Origin: Oscillospiraceae bacterium
GTDB lineage: Bacteria; Bacillota; Clostridia; Oscillospirales; Acutalibacteraceae
Assembly: GCA_015066165.1 (NCBI GenBank)
Contig: SVOX01000038.1
Coordinates: 1-11,489, forward strand
Length of the DNA: 11,489 bases
Reading direction: 5' to 3'
In this document: piece after piece, positions 1 through 6,425 of the stretch
Position numbering within the stretch: the first letter of the stretch is position 1
How the letters are laid out: each line of letters starts with the position of its first letter
Notes under the pieces: generated by a model
Databases searched by the model: none
What the model saw: only the letters and a program-made list of their open reading frames with translations
What the model was told of the DNA's origin: nothing
Position numbers and translations under genes: made by a program

Positions 1-43
1 TGTAATGAGCGATAAATTCCCCTTTGACCGAGGGAGGCGTTTA

Positions 44-61
44 CTTTTACAAGAGTAAAAG
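44..61 (+). other. Small hairpin in the leader upstream of rpmG
   Basis: CTTTTAC (44-50) pairs perfectly with GTAAAAG (55-61) around an AAGA loop. No T-run follows, so it is not an intrinsic terminator. It lies in the 95 bases before rpmG, where I can name no gene. The hexamers TTGACC (24-29) and TTTACA (46-51) could be -35 boxes, but neither has a convincing -10 partner. The hairpin may be a leader structure or chance. Confidence 0.3.
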
Positions 62-95
62 CGAAAAATATTTCCGTAAAGCGGGAGGTGCCGTT

Positions 96-245
96 ATGAG
101 AGTTAAAATCACACTCGCTTGCACAGAATGCAAGCAACGCAACTACAACACAATGAAAAACAAGAAGAACGACCCTGACAGACTCGAAATGAACAAGTAT
201 TGTAGATTCTGTAAGAAGCACACCCTACACAAGGAAACAAAGTAG
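96..245 (+). CDS. rpmG: 50S ribosomal protein L33 (zinc-binding, four-cysteine form)
   Basis: This encodes a 49-residue large-subunit ribosomal protein of the L33 family. The protein starts MRVKITLACTEC and carries two CxxC pairs, Cys9/Cys12 and Cys36/Cys39, which mark the zinc-binding version of L33; the zinc-independent paralogue lacks them. Length and basic composition fit the family. An upstream in-frame TTG at 24 would add 24 residues unlike L33, so I use the ATG at 96, which has GGGAGG at 83-88 seven bases before it. It is the first gene of the rpmG-secE-nusG-rplK-rplA cluster, and its TAG stop overlaps the secE ribosome binding site, so the two are probably co-translated. The organism may have another rpmG copy elsewhere, which this window cannot show. 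Confidence 0.96.
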   Translation: MRVKITLACTECKQRNYNTMKNKKNDPDRLEMNKYCRFCKKHTLHKETK

Positions 246-257
246 GAGGTCGCAAAT

Positions 258-944
258 ATGAAAACATTAAATAAAGTTTCTCAAATTTTAAGCATTGTTT
301 TCGCTGTCGGCTCACTTGTGCTGTTCTTCACACCCTTTGTTAATGTTGTATCAAACGGTCAAACAGTTTCACTTATTGCCGCTGAAATGGCATTTGGTGT
401 TAAAAAGACTGTTGGTGACGCAGTTATTGATTTAGCAAGATCATCGCACATTCAGTTTACCTTATGGCTTGCTGTTATAAGTGCGGCGTTGAATGTATTT
501 TCATTCAAATCAAAGGGTTTTCGTTATGGTGCATCTGCTTTTTCTTTAATCACTGCGGTTTACGCATGGGTTATTGCATTAAGCAAGGACGGTCGTTTCT
601 TTGATACCCGTCCTCTTGAAAAGATTACTGCAGAAACAAACACTTCTTTTGTTCTTTATTGGGCAATTGCTGCTGTATTAGCCGCTGTGTTTGCTATCGC
701 CTATCTTTTTATTGATGACTATATCGAAGCAAAAGCTTCCAAAGACAAGAAAACAATTTGGAAAAAAGTAGTTAGCTTCTTGCGTGATAACAAGAGCGAA
801 CTTAAGAAAATTGTTTGGCCAAATCTTCACGACGTTATCAAAAATACAATAACAGTTCTTGTTATGTGTTTGGTAATTGGTGCACTCATTTGGGTTATTG
901 ACTTTGGTTTAGGCCAGTTAGTAAATCTTATCTTAGGTGTTTAA
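258..944 (+). CDS. secE: Preprotein translocase subunit SecE with a long N-terminal membrane extension
   Basis: SecE is the small essential membrane subunit of the SecYEG protein export channel. The SecE signature is confined to the last 65 residues: an amphipathic helix at about 166-182, the hallmark ELKKIVWPN at 181-189, and one hydrophobic helix at about 194-222. Most Gram-positive SecE proteins are only about 60-80 residues and E. coli SecE is 127 with three helices, so 228 is very long. Residues 1-155 hold four predicted helices (about 9-31, 66-83, 91-109, 130-152) with a polar stretch between the first two, then a charged linker, EAKASKDKK. The ATG at 258 has AGGAGG at 244-249 overlapping the rpmG stop. 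Position between rpmG and nusG is the classical secE position. The C-terminal assignment is secure; the N-terminal function is unknown to me. Confidence 0.93.
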   Translation: MKTLNKVSQILSIVFAVGSLVLFFTPFVNVVSNGQTVSLIAAEMAFGVKKTVGDAVIDLARSSHIQFTLWLAVISAALNVFSFKSKGFRYGASAFSLITAVYAWVIALSKDGRFFDTRPLEKITAETNTSFVLYWAIAAVLAAVFAIAYLFIDDYIEAKASKDKKTIWKKVVSFLRDNKSELKKIVWPNLHDVIKNTITVLVMCLVIGALIWVIDFGLGQLVNLILGV

Positions 945-959
945 AGCACGGAGGTAATT

Positions 960-1490
960 ATGGCTGAAACACAAGAAGCAAGATGGTACGTAGTTCATAC
1001 TTATTCAGGATATGAAAACAAGGTAGCAACCGACTTGGCTACAATGGTAGAAAGCCGCGGTATGCAAGATTTAATACACGATATTAAAATCCCTACCGAA
1101 ATTGTTACCGAAATTAAGGATGATAAAAAACGTGAAATCGAACGTAAAATCTTTCCGGGTTATGTCCTTATTAAGATGATAGTTACCGATGATAGTTGGT
1201 ATGTTGTAAGAAACATACGTGGCTGCACAGGTTTTGTTGGTCCGGCTTCTAAACCGGTTCCGCTAACTGAGCAGGAAGTTGCCGCTCTCGGCGTAGAAAA
1301 GCACAGCGTTGAGGTGGGTTATAAGGAAGGCGATAATGTTAAAATTATCAGCGGTCCTTTGGAAGGATATTCGGGTACTGTTAAAACAGTTGATACTGAA
1401 AATAACAGTGTTTGCGTTGTCCTTTCTATGTTCGGTAGAGAAACACCGGTTGAATTAGAACTTGACCAAATTTCTATCGAAGAAGATTAA
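960..1490 (+). CDS. nusG: Transcription termination/antitermination factor NusG
   Basis: NusG binds RNA polymerase through its N-terminal domain and affects elongation, pausing and Rho-dependent or ribosome-coupled processes. The 176-residue protein has the NGN domain at about 6-110, beginning with the typical RWYVVHTYSGYE and including the conserved FPGY at 65-68. A C-terminal KOW domain follows, with GDNVKIISGPLEGYSGTV at 124-141. Length is normal for bacterial NusG, with no insertion. The start ATG follows secE by 15 bases and has GGAGG at 950-954. The position directly before rplK is the conserved one. No terminator separates it from secE. A 119-base gap with a structured leader separates it from rplK. 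Confidence 0.98.
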   Translation: MAETQEARWYVVHTYSGYENKVATDLATMVESRGMQDLIHDIKIPTEIVTEIKDDKKREIERKIFPGYVLIKMIVTDDSWYVVRNIRGCTGFVGPASKPVPLTEQEVAALGVEKHSVEVGYKEGDNVKIISGPLEGYSGTVKTVDTENNSVCVVLSMFGRETPVELELDQISIEED

Positions 1491-1510
1491 TTAGTTAGCT
1501 AATAGGTTCC

Positions 1511-1529
1511 GACACAAATAGTATGTGTC
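1511..1529 (+). other. Hairpin at the 5' side of the rplK leader
   Basis: GACACA (1511-1516) pairs with TGTGTC (1524-1529) around a seven-base loop, two bases before the L1-like element. There is no T-run, so it is not a Rho-independent terminator. It may be part of the leader fold or an RNA processing site between nusG and rplK. This is read from sequence only. Confidence 0.4.
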
Positions 1530-1532
1530 ACG

Positions 1533-1601
1533 GTGGGAGGGACGGAATATGACCGCCCCGCCAAGTGTTGTAAAACACTGTTACCACGAATAATGGAGGT
1601 G
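1533..1601 (+). promoter_or_regulatory. Putative L1-binding leader RNA upstream of rplK
   Basis: GTGG (1533-1536) pairs with CCAC (1584-1587) to enclose two arms. The first pairs GGG (1539-1541) with CCC (1557-1559), then CGG (1543-1545) with CCG (1553-1555) across an A-C mismatch. The second is a perfect six-base stem, AGTGTT/AACACT (1564-1569/1574-1579), capped by GTAA, a GNRA-type tetraloop. The three-way shape and the GTGGGAGG...TTACCAC edges resemble the H76-H78 region of 23S rRNA that binds L1. The ribosome binding site TGGAGGTG (1594-1601) begins seven bases after the closing stem. Repression of the rplK-rplA operon by L1 binding to such an rRNA mimic is established in E. coli. Applying that here is inference from structure and position. 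Confidence 0.72.
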
Positions 1602-1609
1602 CAAATAAA

Positions 1610-2035
1610 ATGGCTCAAAAAATTTCTGGTTACATTAAATTGCAAATCCCTGCAGGTAAAGCTACACCAGCTCCCCCTGTAGGTCCTGCTCTCGGTCAGC
1701 ATGGTGTTAACATCATGGCTTTCACTAAAGAATTTAATGAAAGAACAAAGAACGACGCTGGTCTTCTTATTCCTGTAATTATTACAGTTTACGCTGACCG
1801 CTCTTTCAGTTTCATCACAAAAACACCACCTGCAGCTGTTCTTATTAAGAAAGCTTGCGGTATTGAAACTGCATCAGGCACACCTAACAAAACAAAGGTT
1901 GCCAAAATCACAAGAGAGCAAATTCAAAAAATCGCTGAAACCAAAATGCCCGACCTTAATGCTGCAAGTATTGAAAGCGCTATGAGTATGATAGCAGGTA
2001 CTGCACGTAGCATGGGTGTTGAAGTAGTAGATTAA
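1610..2035 (+). CDS. rplK: 50S ribosomal protein L11
   Basis: L11 forms the base of the ribosomal stalk at the GTPase-associated centre, where it binds 23S rRNA and contacts elongation factors. The 141 residues match the usual length. The N-terminal domain (about 1-70) has the characteristic IPAGKATPAPPVGPALGQ with its proline-rich stretch, part of the thiostrepton-binding surface in the family, followed by GVNIMAFTKEFN. The C-terminal rRNA-binding domain (about 75-141) includes KTPPAAVLIKKACG and ends with the usual AGTARSMGVEV. The ATG is preceded by TGGAGGTG with an 8-base gap. It is co-directional with rplA, 49 bases downstream. The structured leader in front suggests translational control by L1. 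Confidence 0.98.
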   Translation: MAQKISGYIKLQIPAGKATPAPPVGPALGQHGVNIMAFTKEFNERTKNDAGLLIPVIITVYADRSFSFITKTPPAAVLIKKACGIETASGTPNKTKVAKITREQIQKIAETKMPDLNAASIESAMSMIAGTARSMGVEVVD

Positions 2036-2045
2036 GTTCTCTCGC

Positions 2046-2078
2046 GTGGGAGGAGAATTCCGATTAACCACTTGGAGG
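2046..2078 (+). promoter_or_regulatory. Putative L1-binding hairpin upstream of rplA
   Basis: GTGG (2046-2049) pairs with CCAC (2068-2071), and GGA (2052-2054) pairs with TCC (2059-2061) under a GAAT loop. Between the two stems is an asymmetric internal loop: GA on the 5' side and GATTAA on the 3' side. This matches the layout of the L1 recognition motif in rRNA and in known L1 mRNA sites. The Shine-Dalgarno GGAGG (2074-2078) begins three bases after the stem, so bound L1 would be expected to block rplA initiation. It is a compact version of the element before rplK. Structure is seen; regulation by L1 is inference. Confidence 0.75.
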
Positions 2079-2084
2079 TAAAAA

Positions 2085-2780
2085 ATGAAACACGGTAAAA
2101 AGTATAATGAAAGCGTAAAGCTTATCGAAACAGGTAAGTTTTACGATGTTAACGAAGCAGTAGATCTTGCTGTTAAAACAGGTACTGCTAAATTTGATGA
2201 AACAGTTGAAATTCACGTTCGTTTGGGTGTTGACTCACGTCACGCTGACCAACAGGTTCGCGGTGCTGTAGTTCTTCCAAACGGTACTGGTAAAACTGTT
2301 CGTACCCTTGTTATCGCTAAAGGTGACAAGGCAGATGCAGCTCAAGCTGCAGGTGCTGACTTTGTTGGCGCTGAAGAAATGGTTGCTAAAATCCAAAACG
2401 AAAACTGGTTGGATTTTGATGTTGTTATCGCAACACCTGATATGATGGGTCTTGTTGGTCGTCTTGGTAAGGTTTTAGGTCCCCGTGGTCTTATGCCTAC
2501 ACCAAAGGCAGGTACAGTTACTCCTGACGTTGCTCGTGCAGTTACAGAAGCAAAAGCAGGTAAAATTGAATACCGTCTTGACAAAACAAACATTATCCAC
2601 TGCCCAATCGGTAAAGTTTCTTTTGGTGCACAAAAGCTCCAAGAAAACTTTGATACTCTTATGGCAGCTATTGTTAAAGCAAAACCTGCTGCAACAAAGG
2701 GTCAATATATTAAGTCTTGCGTTCTTGCAACAACAATGGGCCCTGGTATCAAACTTAACGTTGCTAAATTTGGTAACTAA
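2085..2780 (+). CDS. rplA: 50S ribosomal protein L1
   Basis: L1 binds the mobile L1 stalk of 23S rRNA, helps deacylated tRNA leave the E site, and in many bacteria represses its own operon. The 231-residue length is normal. The family signature lies at about 121-142: GLVGRLGKVLGPRGLMP followed by TPKAGTVT. Other L1 traits are the N-terminal GKKYNE start, VEIHVRLGVD (41-50), and the C-terminal KGQYIKSCVLATTMGPG. The ATG follows GGAGGT by five bases. Codon choice is strongly biased (many GTT, GCT and AAA), as expected of a highly expressed gene. A strong terminator begins 13 bases after the stop, so transcription does not appear to continue to rplJ-rplL as it does in many Clostridia. Confidence 0.98.
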   Translation: MKHGKKYNESVKLIETGKFYDVNEAVDLAVKTGTAKFDETVEIHVRLGVDSRHADQQVRGAVVLPNGTGKTVRTLVIAKGDKADAAQAAGADFVGAEEMVAKIQNENWLDFDVVIATPDMMGLVGRLGKVLGPRGLMPTPKAGTVTPDVARAVTEAKAGKIEYRLDKTNIIHCPIGKVSFGAQKLQENFDTLMAAIVKAKPAATKGQYIKSCVLATTMGPGIKLNVAKFGN

Positions 2781-2792
2781 TTTTTAAATTTT

Positions 2793-2823
2793 AAAGAGCA
2801 TTGCTAATTGCAATGCTCTTTTT
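2793..2823 (+). terminator. Rho-independent terminator of the ribosomal operon, probably bidirectional
   Basis: A perfect 12-bp stem (2793-2804 with 2810-2821; core GAGCATTGC/GCAATGCTC) has a TAATT loop and a T-run on the + strand. It ends rplA transcription. The - strand gene stops inside its right edge (stop codon at 2822-2824), and the complementary strand reads the same hairpin followed by a broken T-rich tract, so it can serve both convergent genes. Confidence 0.93.
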
Positions 2824-3676
2824 ATATTGCCATTTTTTTGCGAAAGGTGTGGGGTGTAAGAGAGTTTTGTTTTTTAAATACTCTAATAAAATATCCAACA
2901 TTTTGAAATCCGCATTTTTGGGCAATTTCTTCAATAGAAAAATCGGTTTCAAGTAAAAGCCGAGTGGCTTTTTTAATGCGAATTACTTGCAAGTGTTCTA
3001 TGGGCGTGAGTCCTGTTGCGTTTTTAAATGCCAAACAAAGATGGTTTGGTGTGACGTGAGACAAGGTGCTTAAATCACTTAAACTAATATTTTTTTCACA
3101 GTTTTCCGATATATAATCAATACAAAGTTTTATATAGTCGGGAATTTTTTTATTTTGATTTTTTACTTTTATAAGCATATTATTTTCAAGAAAAATTGTA
3201 AAAAGTTCGACTAAAAGTGAAAGTATCATAGGGCTTTTTGCGGTATATGAATCACGCATTTTTAAGATGGGATTTTTTATTTTTTGGTATAAAGAATCTT
3301 TTTGGCTTAATATAGTTGGCAGTTTTGCTTTACCTGAAAAGATTTTAGCAGTAAGTTGGGTTTGAAAAAAGTGATTTTCAGGAAAAGTGATTAATTCTTT
3401 TGAAAAAACAAAAGCGGTGTAAACTGCAAGACCCTTTGTGGTTTTTAAAGCATGGTATTCGTTGGGGTTTATGAATGCAATATCACCGTCTTTTAAGATA
3501 ATTGATTCACCTTCAAGTAAAAGAGTTATTTCACCTTTTTTAACAGCCAATATTTCAAACTCATTATGAAAATGTGTTTGGGTTAGAACAAGATTTTCTT
3601 GGTTTACGTCAAAATCATAACGCTCAAAAGGGAATTCTTGCGTGCCACGGCTTAAATTTTCGTATATACTTTTCAT
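2822..3676 (-). CDS. AraC-family transcriptional regulator
   Basis: This is a 284-residue DNA-binding regulator of the AraC/XylS family. The N-terminal half has the cupin-like ligand-binding pattern THFHNEFEILAVKKGEITLLL, followed by GDIAFINPNEYHAL. The C-terminal ~100 residues hold two helix-turn-helix motifs: ISLSDLSTLSHVTPNHLCLAF, then FSIEEIAQKCGFQNVGYFIRVF and the closing LTPHTFRKK. A TTG at 3688 would add four residues, but ATG at 3676 has GGAG (3683-3686) six bases upstream, so I choose it. It is transcribed away from the GH31 gene, sharing a 109-bp spacer. Paired with a sugar hydrolase this way, such regulators usually activate the neighbour in response to a sugar. The ligand cannot be read from sequence, and no membrane segment is visible. 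Confidence 0.95.
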   Translation of the reverse strand: MKSIYENLSRGTQEFPFERYDFDVNQENLVLTQTHFHNEFEILAVKKGEITLLLEGESIILKDGDIAFINPNEYHALKTTKGLAVYTAFVFSKELITFPENHFFQTQLTAKIFSGKAKLPTILSQKDSLYQKIKNPILKMRDSYTAKSPMILSLLVELFTIFLENNMLIKVKNQNKKIPDYIKLCIDYISENCEKNISLSDLSTLSHVTPNHLCLAFKNATGLTPIEHLQVIRIKKATRLLLETDFSIEEIAQKCGFQNVGYFIRVFKKQNSLTPHTFRKKMAI

Positions 3677-3725
3677 AAAATACTCCAAATCATAAAATAG
3701 TGCAATTTTTTATTAATATTAGTCA

Positions 3726-3754
3726 TTGATTTGTGCTTTTTATAATAATATACT
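3726..3754 (+). promoter_or_regulatory. Predicted promoter of the GH31 gene
   Basis: TTGATT (3726-3731) and TATACT (3749-3754) are separated by 17 bases, a good vegetative sigma-factor match, and lie 31 bases before the start codon. Overlapping it, GTGC followed by a T-rich run occurs twice in the same orientation, at 3700 and 3733, 33 bases or about three helical turns apart. This is a possible but weak direct-repeat operator for the divergent AraC-type regulator. I saw no comparably good promoter for the regulator gene. Confidence 0.6.
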
Positions 3755-3785
3755 AAAATTAAATAAAAATCAAGGAGAATTTATT

Positions 3786-6293
3786 ATGAGTAATAACCGT
3801 TTTAAATGGCAAGTGACTCCTGTGGCTTTAAAAGAAAATCAGGTAAAGGTTTTGAATGCACGTTTTACTGTACTCACACCTTGTCTTATCCGTATGGAGT
3901 ATTCTAAAGATAATATATTTGAAGATAGGGCAAGTCAGTCGGTATTTCACCGTGATTTTAATGCAGTGGATTTTAAATACTGTGAAGAAAACGGTAACCT
4001 TATTATAGATACCGGTGAACTAATTTTAAATTACAAAATTGGTGAAGAATTTTCGGGTAGTACGCTATTTATAAAACTCAAAAACGAACCCGCAAGCGAG
4101 TGGCATTACGGCGATGATTTTGAAACTTTGGGCGGTACTGCACGTACACTTGATACGGTTGACGGCGAGTGTACTTTGGGTGACGGCGTGTGTTCACGAT
4201 TTGGTTTTTCCTTGATTGATGACAGTAATACATTGGTGTTAGGGGAAAGCGGTTGGATAGAGTTAAGAATACCTAATACAAAAGATATATATTTCTTTGG
4301 CTACGGTTATAATTACCGAGGTGCTGTGAGTGATTTTATGCGTCTTACAGGCGTACCGCCTCTTTTACCTGCTTATGCTTTGGGCAACTGGTGGAGCCGT
4401 TATTACAAATATACACAAGACAGTTATATCGAACTTATGGAACGCTTTAAAAGGGAAGATATTCCATTTTCGGTAGGTGTTATTGATATGGATTGGCACC
4501 TTGTGAATATTCCCGAAGAATTAGTTGAAGAAGACGAAAAAGAGTTTATAAAAAACGGCTTAAATTATGATACCGGCTGGTTACAATACGGTTGGACCGG
4601 CTATACTTGGAACCAAAAACTTTTTCCTGATTACAAGGCATTTTTAAAAGAACTAAAAGACCGCAATTTACATACCGCTTTAAATTTACATCCTGCTATG
4701 GGCGTTCGCAAATTTGAATGTATGTATGAAGAAATGGCAAAAGCATCGGGAGTGGACCCAAAAAGCGGAAAAAGAATACCTTTGGATATTTTAAACCCAA
4801 AAGCTATGGAAAATTATTTTGATATTATTCACCATCCTTATGAGAAAGACGGTGTTGATTTTTGGTGGATGGACTGGCAACAGGGTACAAACTATTGGTG
4901 GATTCACGGATTAGGCCATAAAGTAGATCCAAATTCGCTTGAAAAGTTAGACCCGCTTTGGATGCTTAATCACTTGCATATTCTTGATATTTCACGTGAC
5001 GGTAAAAGGCCTATGTTTTTTTCACGCTATTCAGGTCCCGGAAGCGGTCGTTATCCTGTTGGTTTTTCGGGTGATACTATGGTGAGTTGGGATTCCTTAA
5101 AGTTTCAACCTTATTTTACCGCAACCGCTTCTAATATTGGCTATTGCTGGTGGAGTCACGATATTGGGGGTCATATGATGGGTAGCCGTGATGATGAACT
5201 TGTAAATCGTTGGATGCAGTTGGGTGTATTTTCTCCCATAAACCGTTTGCACAGCACAAAAGGCAGGTTTATGTGTAAAGAACCGTGGACTTTAAGGGAA
5301 GAAACCGCTAAAACTACTGCAAAATGGTTAAGGTTCAGGCACCAATTATTCCCATATATCTACACTATGAACTACCGTACCCATAAAGAACTTTTGGCTT
5401 TAATAGAGCCAATGTATTACTTGTATCCAAAATGTTCGGCGGCTTATGAGGTACCGCATCAGTTTATGTTCGGCAGTGAGCTTATGGTAGCCCCCATTAC
5501 CGAGCCAAACAGCAAAATTGATGACCTTGGCAGAGCAGAAGTGTGGCTTCCAAAAGGTGACTGGTTTGACTTTGAAACAGGAATGCATTATTTCAGTGAA
5601 AAGGGCAGGAAAATGGAAGTATTCCGTGATAATGCGTCTTATCCCGTGTTCGCTAAAGCGGGTGCCATTATACCTTTAAACTCGCATTATGAGCATGATA
5701 ACCGCCTTATAAATGACCCTAATTTAGAACTTTTTGTTTTTCCGGGCAATAGTAATAGTTTTACGCTTTACGAAGATGCGGGTGAGTATTCCGATTATAA
5801 AAACGGTGCATTTGCTACCACAAAATTTGAACTCGATTACAAAGAAAATGCGGTATTTACAATAAATAGCGCAAAAGGAGATTTATCACTAATTCCTTCT
5901 AACCGCAATTTTAAAATCAATCTTCGCGGATTTAATGAAAATATAAAAATCAAAGCGGAAGTGGATGAAAAAGCGGTTGAAGTTACATCAGAGTATGTCA
6001 ATAAAACCCATACTTTTACTCTTTCGGCAGCGGTTACAAGCGAAATTAAGGTGTATATAGCGGGTGAAAAACTTATAACCGATAACAAAAATATAAATGA
6101 AAAGATTTATAATATGCTTTGCAAATCACAACTGCCATTTGCAAGAAAAGAAACTATTTATAACTCGGTTACAGATATGAGAAAACCTTTGCACCACCGT
6201 ATTTTTGGTATGTGCTGTCAGTCGCTTGAAGAAAGTCATATTATTAAAGCCATAAAGGAACTAATGACTTTAACCGAAGAAGAAAAATTTTAG
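3786..6293 (+). CDS. Glycoside hydrolase family 31 alpha-glycosidase (substrate unassigned)
   Basis: This is an 835-residue retaining alpha-glycosidase of family GH31, which includes alpha-glucosidases and alpha-xylosidases. Order: an N-terminal beta domain (about 1-185); a TIM barrel opening at LTGVPPLLPAYALGNWWSRY (187-206) with DMDWH at 234-238; then C-terminal beta domains containing LYEDAGEYSDY. The likely nucleophile is Asp363 in DFWWMDWQQG and the likely acid/base is Asp430 in VGFSGDTMVSW; WWSHDIGGH ends at His463. These assignments follow the family pattern. A 70-residue, mostly helical tail follows about residue 763. No signal peptide is present, so it should act in the cytoplasm on imported oligosaccharides. 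ATG at 3786 is preferred over an upstream TTG at 3726 because AAGGAG sits at 3772-3777. It is monocistronic and divergent from an AraC-type regulator; no transporter is adjacent. Confidence 0.94.
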   Translation: MSNNRFKWQVTPVALKENQVKVLNARFTVLTPCLIRMEYSKDNIFEDRASQSVFHRDFNAVDFKYCEENGNLIIDTGELILNYKIGEEFSGSTLFIKLKNEPASEWHYGDDFETLGGTARTLDTVDGECTLGDGVCSRFGFSLIDDSNTLVLGESGWIELRIPNTKDIYFFGYGYNYRGAVSDFMRLTGVPPLLPAYALGNWWSRYYKYTQDSYIELMERFKREDIPFSVGVIDMDWHLVNIPEELVEEDEKEFIKNGLNYDTGWLQYGWTGYTWNQKLFPDYKAFLKELKDRNLHTALNLHPAMGVRKFECMYEEMAKASGVDPKSGKRIPLDILNPKAMENYFDIIHHPYEKDGVDFWWMDWQQGTNYWWIHGLGHKVDPNSLEKLDPLWMLNHLHILDISRDGKRPMFFSRYSGPGSGRYPVGFSGDTMVSWDSLKFQPYFTATASNIGYCWWSHDIGGHMMGSRDDELVNRWMQLGVFSPINRLHSTKGRFMCKEPWTLREETAKTTAKWLRFRHQLFPYIYTMNYRTHKELLALIEPMYYLYPKCSAAYEVPHQFMFGSELMVAPITEPNSKIDDLGRAEVWLPKGDWFDFETGMHYFSEKGRKMEVFRDNASYPVFAKAGAIIPLNSHYEHDNRLINDPNLELFVFPGNSNSFTLYEDAGEYSDYKNGAFATTKFELDYKENAVFTINSAKGDLSLIPSNRNFKINLRGFNENIKIKAEVDEKAVEVTSEYVNKTHTFTLSAAVTSEIKVYIAGEKLITDNKNINEKIYNMLCKSQLPFARKETIYNSVTDMRKPLHHRIFGMCCQSLEESHIIKAIKELMTLTEEEKF

Positions 6294-6311
6294 TTAAAGG
6301 GTGAAATAAAA

Positions 6312-6352
6312 GAAAGTGTTGTGAAAAAAATTCACAACACTTTCAATTTTTT
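6312..6352 (+). terminator. Rho-independent terminator after the GH31 gene
   Basis: A perfect 14-bp stem (6312-6325 with 6331-6344; GAAAGTGTTGTGAA and its complement) has a five-A loop and is followed by AA and a run of six T. It starts 19 bases after the GH31 stop and isolates that gene from the next one. Confidence 0.95.
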
Positions 6353-6362
6353 CCTTTTCTTC

Positions 6363-6396
6363 AAATATTGAATATTTAAGGCGGTTGTGCTAACAT
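6363..6396 (+). promoter_or_regulatory. Predicted promoter of the CapA-like gene, with overlapping palindrome
   Basis: TTGAAT (6368-6373) and TAACAT (6391-6396) are 17 bases apart and precede the start codon by 29 bases. A perfect inverted repeat, AAATATT-G-AATATTT (6363-6377), covers the -35 box, which is where a repressor operator would sit. AT-rich palindromes arise easily by chance, so the operator reading is tentative. An alternative -10, TATAAA at 6402, lacks a well-spaced -35. Confidence 0.5.
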
Positions 6397-6425
6397 AAGG
6401 GTATAAATATTTTGGAGGAACAAAA

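Noticed and set aside
24..95. Upstream TTG extension of rpmG
   Set aside because: The added 24 residues do not resemble L33 and the ATG at 96 has a well-placed GGGAGG.
1..95. Possible tRNA or upstream gene end at the left edge
   Set aside because: No cloverleaf, CCA end or TpsiC-like motif was found, and the short frames contain early stops; too little sequence to say more.
1462..1493. TTGACC near the end of nusG as a possible internal promoter for rplK
   Set aside because: No acceptable -10 box occurs at 16-18 bases; the nearest TA-rich hexamers need spacers of 19-20.
2342..2787. Several open frames on both strands overlapping rplA
   Set aside because: They are shadows created by the biased codon use of a highly expressed ribosomal gene; none has domain features or start signals.
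3726..3785. Upstream TTG extension of the GH31 gene
   Set aside because: It begins at the predicted -35 box and lacks a ribosome binding site, while ATG at 3786 has AAGGAG.
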